Below are positions 33,764-42,070 of a stretch of 64,000 nucleotides of DNA, piece after piece. A model generated the notes under the pieces. That model was not told the DNA's origin and ran no database searches. It was given only the letters and a program-made list of their open reading frames with translations. Location: the NCBI GenBank assembly GCA_022484685.1, contig JAKVKY010000005.1, positions 17,530-81,529 of the forward strand, in the 5' to 3' direction. A program made the translations under genes and the position numbers. The DNA comes from Acidaminococcaceae bacterium. Lineage in GTDB: Bacteria; Bacillota; Negativicutes; Acidaminococcales; Acidaminococcaceae. The first letter of the stretch is position 1. Every line of letters starts with the position of its first letter.

Positions 33764-35143
33764 ATGGATGTTAAGTACGCAGCCGCCAGAACAAGTGCGG
33801 CCCTCTTAGTGGACCATATCCTGGCTACCAGGGATGTGGCAACAAGGCAAAAAATTTTGCGGCGCCTGGCCGCTTTGGTAGAAAAGTTTTTTGGCAGTTA
33901 TTTTGACCCCGGCACTTTTGCCGCGGCTCGCAATTATATTGAGCACCCGGAAGGCAAATGGTTCCAGTTCGTAAACCGGGCCTTAAACGAACTAAATCCC
34001 AAGGTGGTCAAAACCGCTGTGCTGGATTTAGGTTTTGATGCAGCTTTCTACGGGCTTAAACAGCGGGCGGATGCCAGGAAAAAGTATCACTGCAACATTC
34101 CCTGGACTATCCTCATCGACCCCACCAGCGCCTGCAACCTGCGCTGTACCGGTTGCTGGGCTGCAGAATACGGTCACACCCTGAACCTGACTTTGGCACA
34201 GTTGGAAAGCGTCATCAGCCAGGCTAAGGCCCTGGGCGTCCATTTCTTCATGTATACCGGCGGTGAGCCCCTGATGCGCAAAGCCGATCTGCTCAAGCTG
34301 TGCCGTTTGCATCCGGACTGTGAGTTTTCCGCTTTTACCAACGGTACCCTGGTAGACGAAGCTTTCTGTAAGGAAATGGCGGAGGTAGGCAACCTGAGCC
34401 TGTCCCTCAGCCTGGAGGGCTTCGAAGATGTCAATGACAGCCGTCGGGGTCAGGGCACCTTCCAGAAAGTCATGCACGCCATGGACTTGTTAAAAAAATA
34501 TGGACTTTTGTTTGGCACCAGTATCTGTTATACCCGCAAAAACCTGGAAACTGTCACCAGCGACGCCTTTCTGGATCTGATTATCAGCAAGGGCGTCTGG
34601 TACACATGGTATTTTCACTACATGCCCGTAGGCAACGAAGCTTCCCTGGACCTGCTGCCCACCAGGGAACAGCGCGCATATATGGTGCGCCGGGTACGGA
34701 AAATCCGGGCCGATGAAGGCGGTAAACCGATCTTCGCCATGGATTTCCAGAATGACGGCCAGTATATCGGCGGCTGCATCGCCGGCGGCCGCAACTATTG
34801 CCACATCAACCCTAACGGTGATGTGGAGCCCTGTGTGTTTATCCACTACAGCGATGCCAACATCAAGGAAAAAACGCTGCTGCAGTGTTTACAGCAGCCC
34901 CTGTTCCGGGAATACGGCGCCCACCAGCCTTTTAACTCGGATATGCTCCAGCCCTGCCCCATGTTGGAAAATCCGGAGCTTTTGGAACGCATGGTCCACG
35001 AATGTGGTGCTAAGTCCACCGACCTGCAGTCCCCGGAGAATGTGGATCAGCTCTGCCACAAATGCCAAGTCTACGCTAAAGAATGGGCGCCGGTAGCCAG
35101 ACGACTTTGGCGAGAAATTCAAGACCGGCAGAAAAATTCTTGA
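33764..35143 (+). CDS. Radical SAM/SPASM domain protein
   Basis: A 459-residue radical SAM enzyme. Residues 1-110 are a helical N-terminal part; the cluster motif is CNLRCTGCW near 127-135, followed by MYTGGEPL and FTNGTL, typical of the fold. The C-terminal part is rich in cysteines (CIAGGRNYC, NGDVEPCVF, CPML, HECG, CHKC), a SPASM-type domain holding auxiliary clusters, as in peptide-modifying maturases and sulfatase activators. No precursor peptide gene was found nearby, so the substrate is unknown. The ATG at 33764 follows AAAGGAG at good spacing; an earlier in-frame ATG (33725 region) has no such site. The next tRNA promoter overlaps its stop codon. Confidence 0.88.
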   Translation: MDVKYAAARTSAALLVDHILATRDVATRQKILRRLAALVEKFFGSYFDPGTFAAARNYIEHPEGKWFQFVNRALNELNPKVVKTAVLDLGFDAAFYGLKQRADARKKYHCNIPWTILIDPTSACNLRCTGCWAAEYGHTLNLTLAQLESVISQAKALGVHFFMYTGGEPLMRKADLLKLCRLHPDCEFSAFTNGTLVDEAFCKEMAEVGNLSLSLSLEGFEDVNDSRRGQGTFQKVMHAMDLLKKYGLLFGTSICYTRKNLETVTSDAFLDLIISKGVWYTWYFHYMPVGNEASLDLLPTREQRAYMVRRVRKIRADEGGKPIFAMDFQNDGQYIGGCIAGGRNYCHINPNGDVEPCVFIHYSDANIKEKTLLQCLQQPLFREYGAHQPFNSDMLQPCPMLENPELLERMVHECGAKSTDLQSPENVDQLCHKCQVYAKEWAPVARRLWREIQDRQKNS

Positions 35144-35168
35144 CAAGCGCATTGATAATCAGTATAAT
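35140..35168 (+). promoter_or_regulatory. Promoter of tRNA-Arg
   Basis: -35 TTGACA (35140-35145), 17-base spacer, -10 TATAAT (35163-35168): a full consensus promoter. The -35 box includes the TGA stop codon (35141-35143) of the radical SAM gene. Confidence 0.92.
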
Positions 35169-35202
35169 AAATATCGTCACGACAGGGATGTCGTACAAAT
35201 GT

Positions 35203-35279
<77 letters not shown>

Positions 35280-35290
35280 CATTGATTATT

Positions 35291-35321
35291 AGTCGAACAC
35301 CTTAACGTGTTCGACTTTTTT
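35291..35321 (+). terminator. Terminator after tRNA-Arg
   Basis: AGTCGAACAC (35291-35300) pairs perfectly with GTGTTCGACT (35307-35316), followed by TTTTT. Bases 35322-35481 show no gene or signal that I can support. Confidence 0.9.
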
Positions 35322-35481
35322 ATTGCTCGTTCCTGACCCCAAAGAGTGCACCACTTTTAAGGCTGCTGATACCGTTAGGGCGCACCGGTACTGCTTGGGA
35401 GTGGGACAAATTCACAAACACCCCAAAAACGCTTCACTCACCCTGAACTTGCTTCTTATTTTTTTGCTGTCCTAAAAAGTT

Positions 35482-35512
35482 AGCGGGGACCATCCTTAAA
35501 ATGGTCCCCGCT
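35482..35512 (-). terminator. Terminator after the DUF4405 gene
   Basis: AGCGGGGACCAT (35482-35493) pairs perfectly with ATGGTCCCCGCT (35501-35512). On the minus strand it is followed by AACTTTTT. Confidence 0.85.
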
Positions 35513-35566
35513 CTTGTTATTTTTGTGAGCAAGATCTTCCTGACAAAAATACGCACAGCTATTTTC

Positions 35567-36349
35567 TTACGACTGTTCTTTTTCTGCCGCCTGGGCTTCC
35601 CGTTTGGCCCGTTTTTCCGCAGCCCGGTCCAGACGACGACGTTCAGCCCGGTTACGCGGCTTGGCCGGTTTAGTCCCCGCATCATCCCGGCGGCGCTGCA
35701 AGATTTGCAGCACCAGGTAACTCATGACCGCATTAAAGATGACTAAGAGTAAGCAGCCGCCGTAAAACATGATAGCTGTTTCCGGTTTAGCCGCCCGAAA
35801 ATCAAACAAGCCCCACAACCTTTGCCCCAGTTGTAACTCGCCGGCCATAAAAAGTCCGCCGATGGCGGCCAGGTACAGGACAATCTTGGCCCGGTTGCGG
35901 GCGCCTTCGCTCTCAGGCAGAAAGCGCGCAAACATTTTACCGTGGATACCCAGGTGCCAGCCCATGATGAGGAGCGCCCACCAGGCTGCCGCCTGATGTA
36001 TCTTCAGTGACAGGGGCATCACCGGATTAAAGAAAGCATGGCTGCCTGCGCCTTTAGCACTGACAAACGTGATAACCATGGCCACGATTAGCAGCACGTC
36101 CACCGTCAGGATATACAGGCGGAAACGGTTCCACTCCCCCTGCCGGAGATTATACACAAAGCGCCAGTTTAATAACACATGTACCACAAAGAGGGCACCG
36201 ACGGCACCGGCCAGGCCTTTATGCACATGGCCGCCGATCAGGCTGAAATGCATCAGGCCGATATACAGCACCAGCATGGCGCTATCGATCAAGGGGCGCA
36301 GCCAGCGCTGCCGGTTAATAGCTTGTTCCAGGCTTAACAAAATGTTCAT
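35567..36349 (-). CDS. DUF4405 membrane protein (flavinylation-associated cytochrome-like)
   Basis: A 260-residue membrane protein with about five transmembrane helices, of the DUF4405 family found beside flavin-based extracellular electron-transfer genes. Histidines that could bind haem lie within helices: LMHFSLIGGHVHKG near 33-44, VVHVLLNW near 56, LKIHQAAAWW and MGWHLGIHG near 117-136. A charged Arg/Lys/Ala-rich tail (last 40 residues) is cytoplasmic. A b-type cytochrome role is an inference. Flavinyltransferase ApbE or FMN-binding partners are not in the window. The ribosome-binding site is weak (AAAG). It is followed by a strong terminator. Confidence 0.75.
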   Translation of the reverse strand: MNILLSLEQAINRQRWLRPLIDSAMLVLYIGLMHFSLIGGHVHKGLAGAVGALFVVHVLLNWRFVYNLRQGEWNRFRLYILTVDVLLIVAMVITFVSAKGAGSHAFFNPVMPLSLKIHQAAAWWALLIMGWHLGIHGKMFARFLPESEGARNRAKIVLYLAAIGGLFMAGELQLGQRLWGLFDFRAAKPETAIMFYGGCLLLVIFNAVMSYLVLQILQRRRDDAGTKPAKPRNRAERRRLDRAAEKRAKREAQAAEKEQS

Positions 36350-36481
36350 TCTTTCTACCTCATTCTAGATTATGTAGCAATAGTTGCTCTAATGCCTTGC
36401 TATTATAACATAGAATTTTTTTCTTTCAAAGAGTATCTGCCGGTTTTACCTGCGGCAAAAGCAGACCTGTCAGACCGGCCG

Positions 36482-37132
36482 TTATTTATTGATCCGGTTA
36501 TAAAAAGCGGCCCGGGCCGGAGAAATCTTCACGATGGGCGAACCGCAGCTATAGGCCACCAACTCGTACAGGGTAAAGACTGGACACACCACGCCGCCCT
36601 TTAGCAAAAAATAATCCTGGGGCACCCGCTGCACCGTACCAAGCCGGGGATTGCCCAGCTTTTCCCCTTCCAGGGTGTAGAGATGATCCACCGCTTCCGC
36701 AGCCAGCTGAGAAGGTGTAATACGCAGGTAATGCCGCAAAGGAATCCTGGCGCCGGTATTCTTATCATAGACCAGACCGTGGTCATAATGCATGCCGTGA
36801 GCGCCGCCGCTGTAATAATAATCCTGAAAACGCAGGGAGATGACCTGCGGATCCTCATACATCAATTCCCAACCGGTGGCACCGTCCCTGTAGTATATCC
36901 GGTCCCGCCCTTCCTCATCCTGAGGCGTACCCTGCTCCATGGCTGAGACAAACTTATCCACATAAACACGTAAGTCTTTGTTAATGGCAGCCGTAGCCGC
37001 CGCATTATTGGCCGTCACCACCGGATAACGCGCCACGTAGTGCGCGCCTTTAATGGTTTCTCCCTGCACGCTGGCCTCCACCGGTAAAGCTAACAGACAT
37101 AACATCAGGACTAAAAATACCCATCTGCGCAT
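36482..37132 (-). CDS. Secreted DUF3298/DUF4163-like protein
   Basis: A 216-residue exported protein with a signal peptide (WVFLVLMLCLLALPVEA). The order of motifs matches the DUF4163-DUF3298 (RsiV/PdaC-type) pair: YPVVTANNAAATAAINKDL in the first domain, then SLRFQDYYYSGGAHGMHYDHGLVYDKNTGARIPL, where the GGAH is the signature of DUF3298, then LGT-PQDYFLLKGGVVCPVFTLYELVAYSCG. In characterised homologues these domains occur in the extracellular parts of anti-sigma factors and peptidoglycan deacetylases; here there is no enzyme or membrane domain. Function unknown. Confidence 0.78.
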   Translation of the reverse strand: MRRWVFLVLMLCLLALPVEASVQGETIKGAHYVARYPVVTANNAAATAAINKDLRVYVDKFVSAMEQGTPQDEEGRDRIYYRDGATGWELMYEDPQVISLRFQDYYYSGGAHGMHYDHGLVYDKNTGARIPLRHYLRITPSQLAAEAVDHLYTLEGEKLGNPRLGTVQRVPQDYFLLKGGVVCPVFTLYELVAYSCGSPIVKISPARAAFYNRINK

Positions 37133-37245
37133 ACAAACACCGCCTTCCTCACTAAATTTCTCTCACCAGAATCTATTATTTATATTATAGCATGTTTGCC
37201 GCTCTTTATTTTAGAAAATACTATGCAAGCACCTTCTTTTAACGT

Positions 37246-37251
37246 TATAAT
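37246..37251 (+). promoter_or_regulatory. -10 element for the 37296-38435 lipoprotein gene
   Basis: TATAAT at 37246-37251 with a weak -35 ATGCAA (37223-37228) at 17 bases, about 45 bases before the start codon. The remainder of the 37133-37295 divergent region shows nothing more. Confidence 0.6.
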
Positions 37252-37295
37252 AGTCATAACGTAAGCAACACTTGGGGAGAAAAGGGGGGAGTCAT

Positions 37296-38435
37296 ATGGG
37301 GCACTACTTTCAGTGCAGGCAGCTCTGCAGCCTGTGGCTTGTACTCTGCTTCTGTCTGACCCTGGGCTGCGCCAAAAGCCCCACGGTCCAGATGGGCGCC
37401 GACCTGGAAGCGCCGGAACTGGATCCGGTCCTGCCGGCTGCCGGCACTATCGTGTCCCATCTTGGCAATACCATTATCACCAGCCAGCGGCTGGAAGGAC
37501 GTTCCCTGACCTTTACCAACCTGGACGGCGTCGCCGGTTTAACCAGGTGGCAGGACAAACTGGTCTTTAGCAACGCCACTGGAACAGCACAAGGGCACCA
37601 GCCTTATCTGGAGGCCCTGGATGTTAATTTTGCCACCAGCAGGGTCAGCCCGGCTACGACCGTTTTTCAGGACGGCAAACTGCTGCCCGGCCCCGGCGAA
37701 AGTTATATCAACCCCAGCGCCGACCTGAGCGGTTACCTGTATGTTGGCCGTTCCCAAAGTTTTGCCAGCTACAAGGATCAGCGCTGGAGCGCCCGGGATA
37801 CCACTTTCGGCGGCCAGGTCCAGATCCTGCCGGCGGCCAACGGCCACACAGCCCTGGTCTGGAAGGACTACCTGCGGGGACGCGGAGAACTGGTAGAGGG
37901 CCGTCTCACTCAGACTCAGCCCCTGACGCCAGCAGCCACCTCCCAGTTCCAGAATCTCCAGGCCGTAACCCTGGGACGGGGTACTAACCCGCTCATCTAT
38001 GTAAGCGGCCTCATCAAGGACCAGGCGAACGACAGCTACAAGCTGGGCATCTATACCCCTGACCTGAAGTTGCTCAAAATAACCGGTACGGATAAAAACG
38101 ATAAGTTTGCAGACGGCTTAGACCTGCCTTTTCCGCAGCTGGCGGTTACCGATAAATATATCTGTTCCTGGAAATTCAGTTTTCAGCCCCGGATCCCGGC
38201 TCAAATCTGTTTGTGGAACCTGGACGGACGTTTCTTAGGTTCCCTCAGCGCCGCCAAAGTTTTAGGCGAAGGCTGGCAGCCCATAGCCGTTACCTCCTGG
38301 GACGACCGGACCCTGATTTTGCTGGGCGGCCGCATCACCCGCCAGGAAAAACGGCGTATGCTGGTAGATAACCACTTCCACGAGCTGCAGGTTTATACCT
38401 GGGAATATAATTTCTTCCGGGTCGATGTCGGTTAA
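37296..38435 (+). CDS. Lipoprotein of unknown function, beta-propeller-like
   Basis: A 379-residue lipoprotein. The lipobox is LTLGC, about 25 residues after the ATG, which lies eight bases after GGGGGGAG; the TTG upstream (37272) is poor. The mature part is strand-rich with recurring elements of about 45-50 residues (RWQDKLVFSNA, LSGYLYVGRS, GHTALVWKDYL, NPLIYVSGLI, VTDKYICSWKF, DDRTLILLGG), suggesting a WD/PQQ-like propeller fold, but no family is recognised. It is a single gene between a promoter and a bidirectional terminator, convergent with the transporter/partner-switch cluster. Confidence 0.7.
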   Translation: MGHYFQCRQLCSLWLVLCFCLTLGCAKSPTVQMGADLEAPELDPVLPAAGTIVSHLGNTIITSQRLEGRSLTFTNLDGVAGLTRWQDKLVFSNATGTAQGHQPYLEALDVNFATSRVSPATTVFQDGKLLPGPGESYINPSADLSGYLYVGRSQSFASYKDQRWSARDTTFGGQVQILPAANGHTALVWKDYLRGRGELVEGRLTQTQPLTPAATSQFQNLQAVTLGRGTNPLIYVSGLIKDQANDSYKLGIYTPDLKLLKITGTDKNDKFADGLDLPFPQLAVTDKYICSWKFSFQPRIPAQICLWNLDGRFLGSLSAAKVLGEGWQPIAVTSWDDRTLILLGGRITRQEKRRMLVDNHFHELQVYTWEYNFFRVDVG

Positions 38436-38478
38436 AAATTACGATGGATAAAGACACTCCCCAACAGGCAAAAAAATT

Positions 38479-38503
38479 AAGCTGGCCCTTTCCGGACCAG
38501 CTT
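38479..38503. terminator. Bidirectional terminator
   Basis: AAGCTGG (38479-38485) pairs with CCAGCTT (38497-38503). TTTTC follows on the plus strand and TTAATTTTTTT on the minus strand, so it ends both the lipoprotein gene and the six-gene minus-strand cluster. Confidence 0.82.
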
Positions 38504-38519
38504 TTCTTATTTTAGTATT

Positions 38520-38927
38520 TTAATATTTTTTCCATACCGTCAGGATATTCGTGTTCTGCGTATACGCATACTCACATTTATCCATGGTCTTCTTAATCAA
38601 ATAAATGCCCAGGCCGCCGATTTTCCGGTCTTCGGCTTTTAAAGTCGTATCCGGGTCTGGACGCGCCAGGGGATTAAAAGGCATGCCCTGGTCCTGGAAC
38701 TGTAACATGATCTGCCGCGCTTCCTGGTCCACCTGACAGGTAAAAGTTGCCGTACCGCCCGGTTGCGTATACGCATGGGTGGCAATGTTGACAAAGGCTT
38801 CTTCCACCACCAGTTCCAGCTGCAACGCCAGCCCCATCGGGCACTGCGTCCCCTCCAGCTGTTGATGCAACACATCCTGCAGCCTGTCAATCTGTTCAGT
38901 TTGGGCCGGCACTGTTAATGTTGCCAT
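38520..38927 (-). CDS. RsbW-like anti-sigma factor / serine kinase
   Basis: A 135-residue GHKL-fold ATPase of the RsbW/SpoIIAB type. The ATP site is intact: N-box LELVVEEAFVN (N47), G1 box DQGMPFNPL, and G2 box IGGLGIYLIKK. In partner switching such kinases hold a target (sigma factor or other protein) and phosphorylate a STAS partner on serine. The STAS protein is encoded 46 bases upstream, as expected. No sigma factor gene is beside it, so the held target may be another protein. The C-terminal strand NTNILTVW is also seen in the degenerate modules of the ABC ATPase and the symporter in this cluster. Confidence 0.88.
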   Translation of the reverse strand: MATLTVPAQTEQIDRLQDVLHQQLEGTQCPMGLALQLELVVEEAFVNIATHAYTQPGGTATFTCQVDQEARQIMLQFQDQGMPFNPLARPDPDTTLKAEDRKIGGLGIYLIKKTMDKCEYAYTQNTNILTVWKKY

Positions 38928-38973
38928 CTTAGACCTTTCTTTCCCCGCCTGCCGGCGGTGCAGCTCCTATCCA

Positions 38974-39273
38974 CTATTTTTCAATGGTGAGAATATCGGC
39001 GAAACCGGTCAGCTCAAAAACATCCAGCACGGCCGGGCACACATGGCGCAGCTTCAGCACGCCCTGCTTATTCATTTTCTTCTGCGCCGTGAGCACGGTC
39101 CTGATACCGGCGCTGGAAATATATTCCAAGCCGTCAAAATCCAAGACTAACTCTTTAATATCCGGAGTTACAGCATCAATTTCCTTACCCAGGTCCGGTG
39201 CCGTTACCGTATCCAGACGGCCGCTTACCACATAGGTTATTGTCTGCCCCGCCTGTGTCTTTGTAATCTTCAT
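38974..39273 (-). CDS. STAS domain anti-anti-sigma-like protein
   Basis: A 99-residue single STAS domain (RsbV/SpoIIAA-like). The phosphorylation site lies in EYISSAGIRTVL, with the usual serine before AGIR; LDFDGLEYI precedes it. It should bind the RsbW-like kinase encoded next to it when dephosphorylated. AGGAGG lies before the ATG. Its own promoter (39354-39326) shows that stas-rsbW can be made without the upstream transporter genes. No PP2C phosphatase is present in the window to reset it. Confidence 0.9.
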   Translation of the reverse strand: MKITKTQAGQTITYVVSGRLDTVTAPDLGKEIDAVTPDIKELVLDFDGLEYISSAGIRTVLTAQKKMNKQGVLKLRHVCPAVLDVFELTGFADILTIEK

Positions 39274-39325
39274 CTTCCTGCCTCCTCATGTATCTAAAAA
39301 ATCTTACTTACCTGTTATTGGTTTA

Positions 39326-39354
39326 ATTATAGCACAATTGTTCCCAAAATTGAA
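39326..39354 (-). promoter_or_regulatory. Promoter of the STAS/RsbW-like pair
   Basis: On the minus strand: -35 TTCAAT (39354-39349), 17-base spacer, -10 TATAAT (39331-39326). The -35 is only partly consensus; the -10 is perfect. It starts a few bases after the stop codon of the ABC ATPase. Confidence 0.65.
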
Positions 39355-39358
39355 CGCC

Positions 39359-40465
39359 CTACTTAGTTTCTGTTTTCAGCGTTACTTCCAGGTAGTTCAT
39401 ACCGTTCTCATACCGGTGCTTTAACTCTGGCGCCGTCTTCCGTACCAGCAGCAACGCCAACTCATCGTTATTGGTATCGGTGAGCGGGTTATAAGCCGGA
39501 CCGTCGTAACGCAGGGCAAATTCCAGGAGCAGGTTCCGGTCGGACCAGCCCAGGTCCAGGGCCGCGCTAAAAGTTGCCGGCAGGTGCGGCAGCACGCACT
39601 GCATGAACAGTTCCTCAAACAGCCGCTGGCTGGCATCCCGGAAATGTTCCGGCACCAGGTTCTTATGCATAAACTGGGCAATCTCACTGTTGATGCCCAG
39701 GAAGTCGAACTTTTGCGATTTGATATCCGCATGATACGGCTTTAACTGTTTAATGAAAATCCTGGTCCGCTCTTTCTGAGGATTACCAAAAATCTGCTCC
39801 GGAGTGCCGTCCTCGTAAATCAAGCCCTGATCCATATAAAAGATACGGGTGCTGATATCCCGGGCAAACTTCATCTCGTGGGTGACGATCATCATGGTCA
39901 TCCCTTTTTCCTTCAAGGAACGGATGACCGAGACCACCTCTCCGACCATGGTAGGATCCAGGGCGCTGGTAGGTTCGTCAAAAAGGATGATTTCCGGATT
40001 CATGGACAGGGTCCTGGCAATAGCCACACGCTGTTTCTGCCCGCCGCTCAGTTCATCCGGATAGGCAAATGCTTTTTCCGCCATACCCACGGATTCCAAA
40101 AGTTCCATGCCGTGGTCATATGCTTCCTGCCTGGTCTTACCCAGCAGATCCGTGGCGCCCAGCATCACGTTCTCAATAATCATCAGGTGCGCAAACAGAT
40201 TGAACTGCTGGAACACCATGCCCATCTTCTGGCGTACCTTGTTCAGGTCCACGCCGGCGGCCAGGATATTCTGCCCATCCACATAAATCTCGCCCTTGGT
40301 AGGATGTTCCAGGCAGTTAATGCAGCGCAAAAGCGTACTCTTACCCGTACCGGAAGGGCCGATAATGCTGATGACCTCGCCCCGCTCAATCTCGCAGTTT
40401 ATATCTTTTAACGGCGTGATATTAGGATACGCCTTGCACAAGTGCTTAACGGAAATCATGCTCAT
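39359..40465 (-). CDS. Amino-acid ABC transporter ATPase with C-terminal degenerate RsbW-like domain
   Basis: A 368-residue protein. Residues 1-245 are a complete GlnQ/HisP-type ATPase: Walker A GPSGTGKST (36-44), Q-loop FQQFNLF, signature LSGGQKQR, Walker B ILFDEPTSALD, and H-loop VTHEM. Usual members end here. About 120 more residues follow; the stretch RLFEELFMQ ... YDGPAYNPL ... LLLVRKT ... YENGMNYLEV aligns with the N-box, G1 box, G2 helix and last strand of the neighbouring RsbW-like kinase, but the N-box Asn, G1 Asp and G2 glycines are lost, so ATP binding in this module is unlikely. Its ATG overlaps the upstream permease stop as ATGA. It would energise the two SBP-permease proteins. 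Confidence 0.9.
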   Translation of the reverse strand: MSMISVKHLCKAYPNITPLKDINCEIERGEVISIIGPSGTGKSTLLRCINCLEHPTKGEIYVDGQNILAAGVDLNKVRQKMGMVFQQFNLFAHLMIIENVMLGATDLLGKTRQEAYDHGMELLESVGMAEKAFAYPDELSGGQKQRVAIARTLSMNPEIILFDEPTSALDPTMVGEVVSVIRSLKEKGMTMMIVTHEMKFARDISTRIFYMDQGLIYEDGTPEQIFGNPQKERTRIFIKQLKPYHADIKSQKFDFLGINSEIAQFMHKNLVPEHFRDASQRLFEELFMQCVLPHLPATFSAALDLGWSDRNLLLEFALRYDGPAYNPLTDTNNDELALLLVRKTAPELKHRYENGMNYLEVTLKTETK

Positions 40466-41994
40466 AGTTTTACTCCTTTCAGAGTCCTGGGCCGCTTCTT
40501 GGGATCGAGTTTATATTCCAGGTAAGTAAGGACGCTGGCCAGGCTCCAGGCCACCACCAGGTAAATCAACGCCGTCACGATCAGCGGGAAAAAAGCCTCG
40601 TAGGTGCGGCTGCGGATAATATCGCTCATCTTGGTCAAATCCTGGATGGCGATATAACCGACGATAGAAGTCATCTTCAGCATGGAGATGAACTCACCCG
40701 TGTACACGGGCAAAATCTGTTTCAGCGCCTGGGGCGCCACAATCTTGCTAAAAGTCTGGAACTTGGAAAAGCCCATGGCATAAGCGGCTTCCCACTGGCC
40801 TTTAGCCACAGCTTCAATACCGGTACGCATCATCTCCGAAGAATAAGCGGCCATGTTGATGGCAAAAGCGATGATAGCCACGTAAATAGGATTGATGCTC
40901 ACCTTACCGAAGACGATGTAGTACATGATCATCAGGAATACCACCAGAGGCGTTCCCTGCATGACCTTGACAAACACATACGCCAGGCTGCTGCCCAGCT
41001 TGCTTCGGGAACGCCGCAGCAGGCAGACGCCAAAACCCAGGATCGTACCCAGGATAGCGGCGCACACGGTAATGAAAATCGTCGTTTTAAGGCCGGCCAG
41101 GATCATCTTGTAGCGGTCTTCCACCATAAAGTTACGGCGGAAACTTTCCTTGATTCCCGCCATAAAACCTGCTTCCGTGACAGCGGCACTTTTCAGCCGC
41201 ACCATGGCCACCAGGCCGCCTGTATAATCCGGGTCACTGAACAGCATGCTCTTTTTACGTTCTTCTGTGATTGAGGCACAGCTAAAATAAATATCCACCT
41301 TGCCGGAAACCACGGCGGGAATCTCCGCGGCCAGGTCCATATTCCGGCACTCCAGCTCATAGCCGGCATCCTGCAGGATACTCATCACCAGCGCCGTCTC
41401 AAAACCTATAATCTGGTCATTTTTCACATAAACCATGGGCGAGCTGTCTGCGCTGACGGCAGCAATAACCTTACCCTTGCTGCCCGGTTTTAAAGCCGGC
41501 AGTTTTTTCAGGTCTTCATCCTTGCTAAACCAGATGGCTTCCAGCTTAGACGTATTACCATTTTGTTTATACCGTGCCAAGCCCTCATCCAGGATTTTCT
41601 TTAAAAAAGCTTTCTTTTTATTGATACCGATACCGTAAACATCTTCGGCTAAAGGCTTTTTTATGTAAGACACACCGGGGTTTTCCAGAGCGATCATCCT
41701 GGCAATAGGCTCGTCGCAGATAAACCCGTCTATCTTGCCCTGTTTCAAAGCTGTCACGCAATCTGCGTAGCTGTTGTAATAATGTTGCAGCGATTGGGGA
41801 AAATACTCTTTGGTGATAGTATCCAGGATGGTACCGGTGATAGTACCCATGGGCCGGCCGTTCAGTGCTTCCTGACTGGCATAGGTCAACTCAGGCGTGA
41901 TTGCTGCAGGCGTCTGCTGCACAGACCCACAACCATACAACATTATGCTGCTGATGAGGCCGAACACCAGGCCCAGCCATTTTCCAGTTACCAT
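40462..41994 (-). CDS. Amino-acid ABC permease with a fused, rotated solute-binding unit
   Basis: A 510-residue lipoprotein-permease fusion. A lipobox (LYGC, Cys22) is followed by a solute-binding region in which the second half of an SBP_bac_3 fold (TITGTILDTITKEYF ... ALKQGKIDGFICDEPIAR ... LEAIWFS, about 35-170) comes before the first half (KVIAAVSADSSPMVYV ... SITEERKKSMLFSDPDYTGG, about 175-275). Then about 215 residues form a GlnP/HisM permease (MQGTPLVVFLMIMYYIVFG, EAAYAMGFSKFQTF). Substrate is probably a polar amino acid, from family only. The permease part is a recent duplicate of that at 42071-42790. It sits between the three-unit permease and the ATPase, in an operon. Confidence 0.9.
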   Translation of the reverse strand: MVTGKWLGLVFGLISSIMLYGCGSVQQTPAAITPELTYASQEALNGRPMGTITGTILDTITKEYFPQSLQHYYNSYADCVTALKQGKIDGFICDEPIARMIALENPGVSYIKKPLAEDVYGIGINKKKAFLKKILDEGLARYKQNGNTSKLEAIWFSKDEDLKKLPALKPGSKGKVIAAVSADSSPMVYVKNDQIIGFETALVMSILQDAGYELECRNMDLAAEIPAVVSGKVDIYFSCASITEERKKSMLFSDPDYTGGLVAMVRLKSAAVTEAGFMAGIKESFRRNFMVEDRYKMILAGLKTTIFITVCAAILGTILGFGVCLLRRSRSKLGSSLAYVFVKVMQGTPLVVFLMIMYYIVFGKVSINPIYVAIIAFAINMAAYSSEMMRTGIEAVAKGQWEAAYAMGFSKFQTFSKIVAPQALKQILPVYTGEFISMLKMTSIVGYIAIQDLTKMSDIIRSRTYEAFFPLIVTALIYLVVAWSLASVLTYLEYKLDPKKRPRTLKGVKL

Positions 41995-42070
41995 CTGTAC
42001 CGCACCTCAAATTTTGACCTCAGGAACAATCTTGCTGCCAGGGACAGCCGTTACCGCCTGTCCCTGCGTT

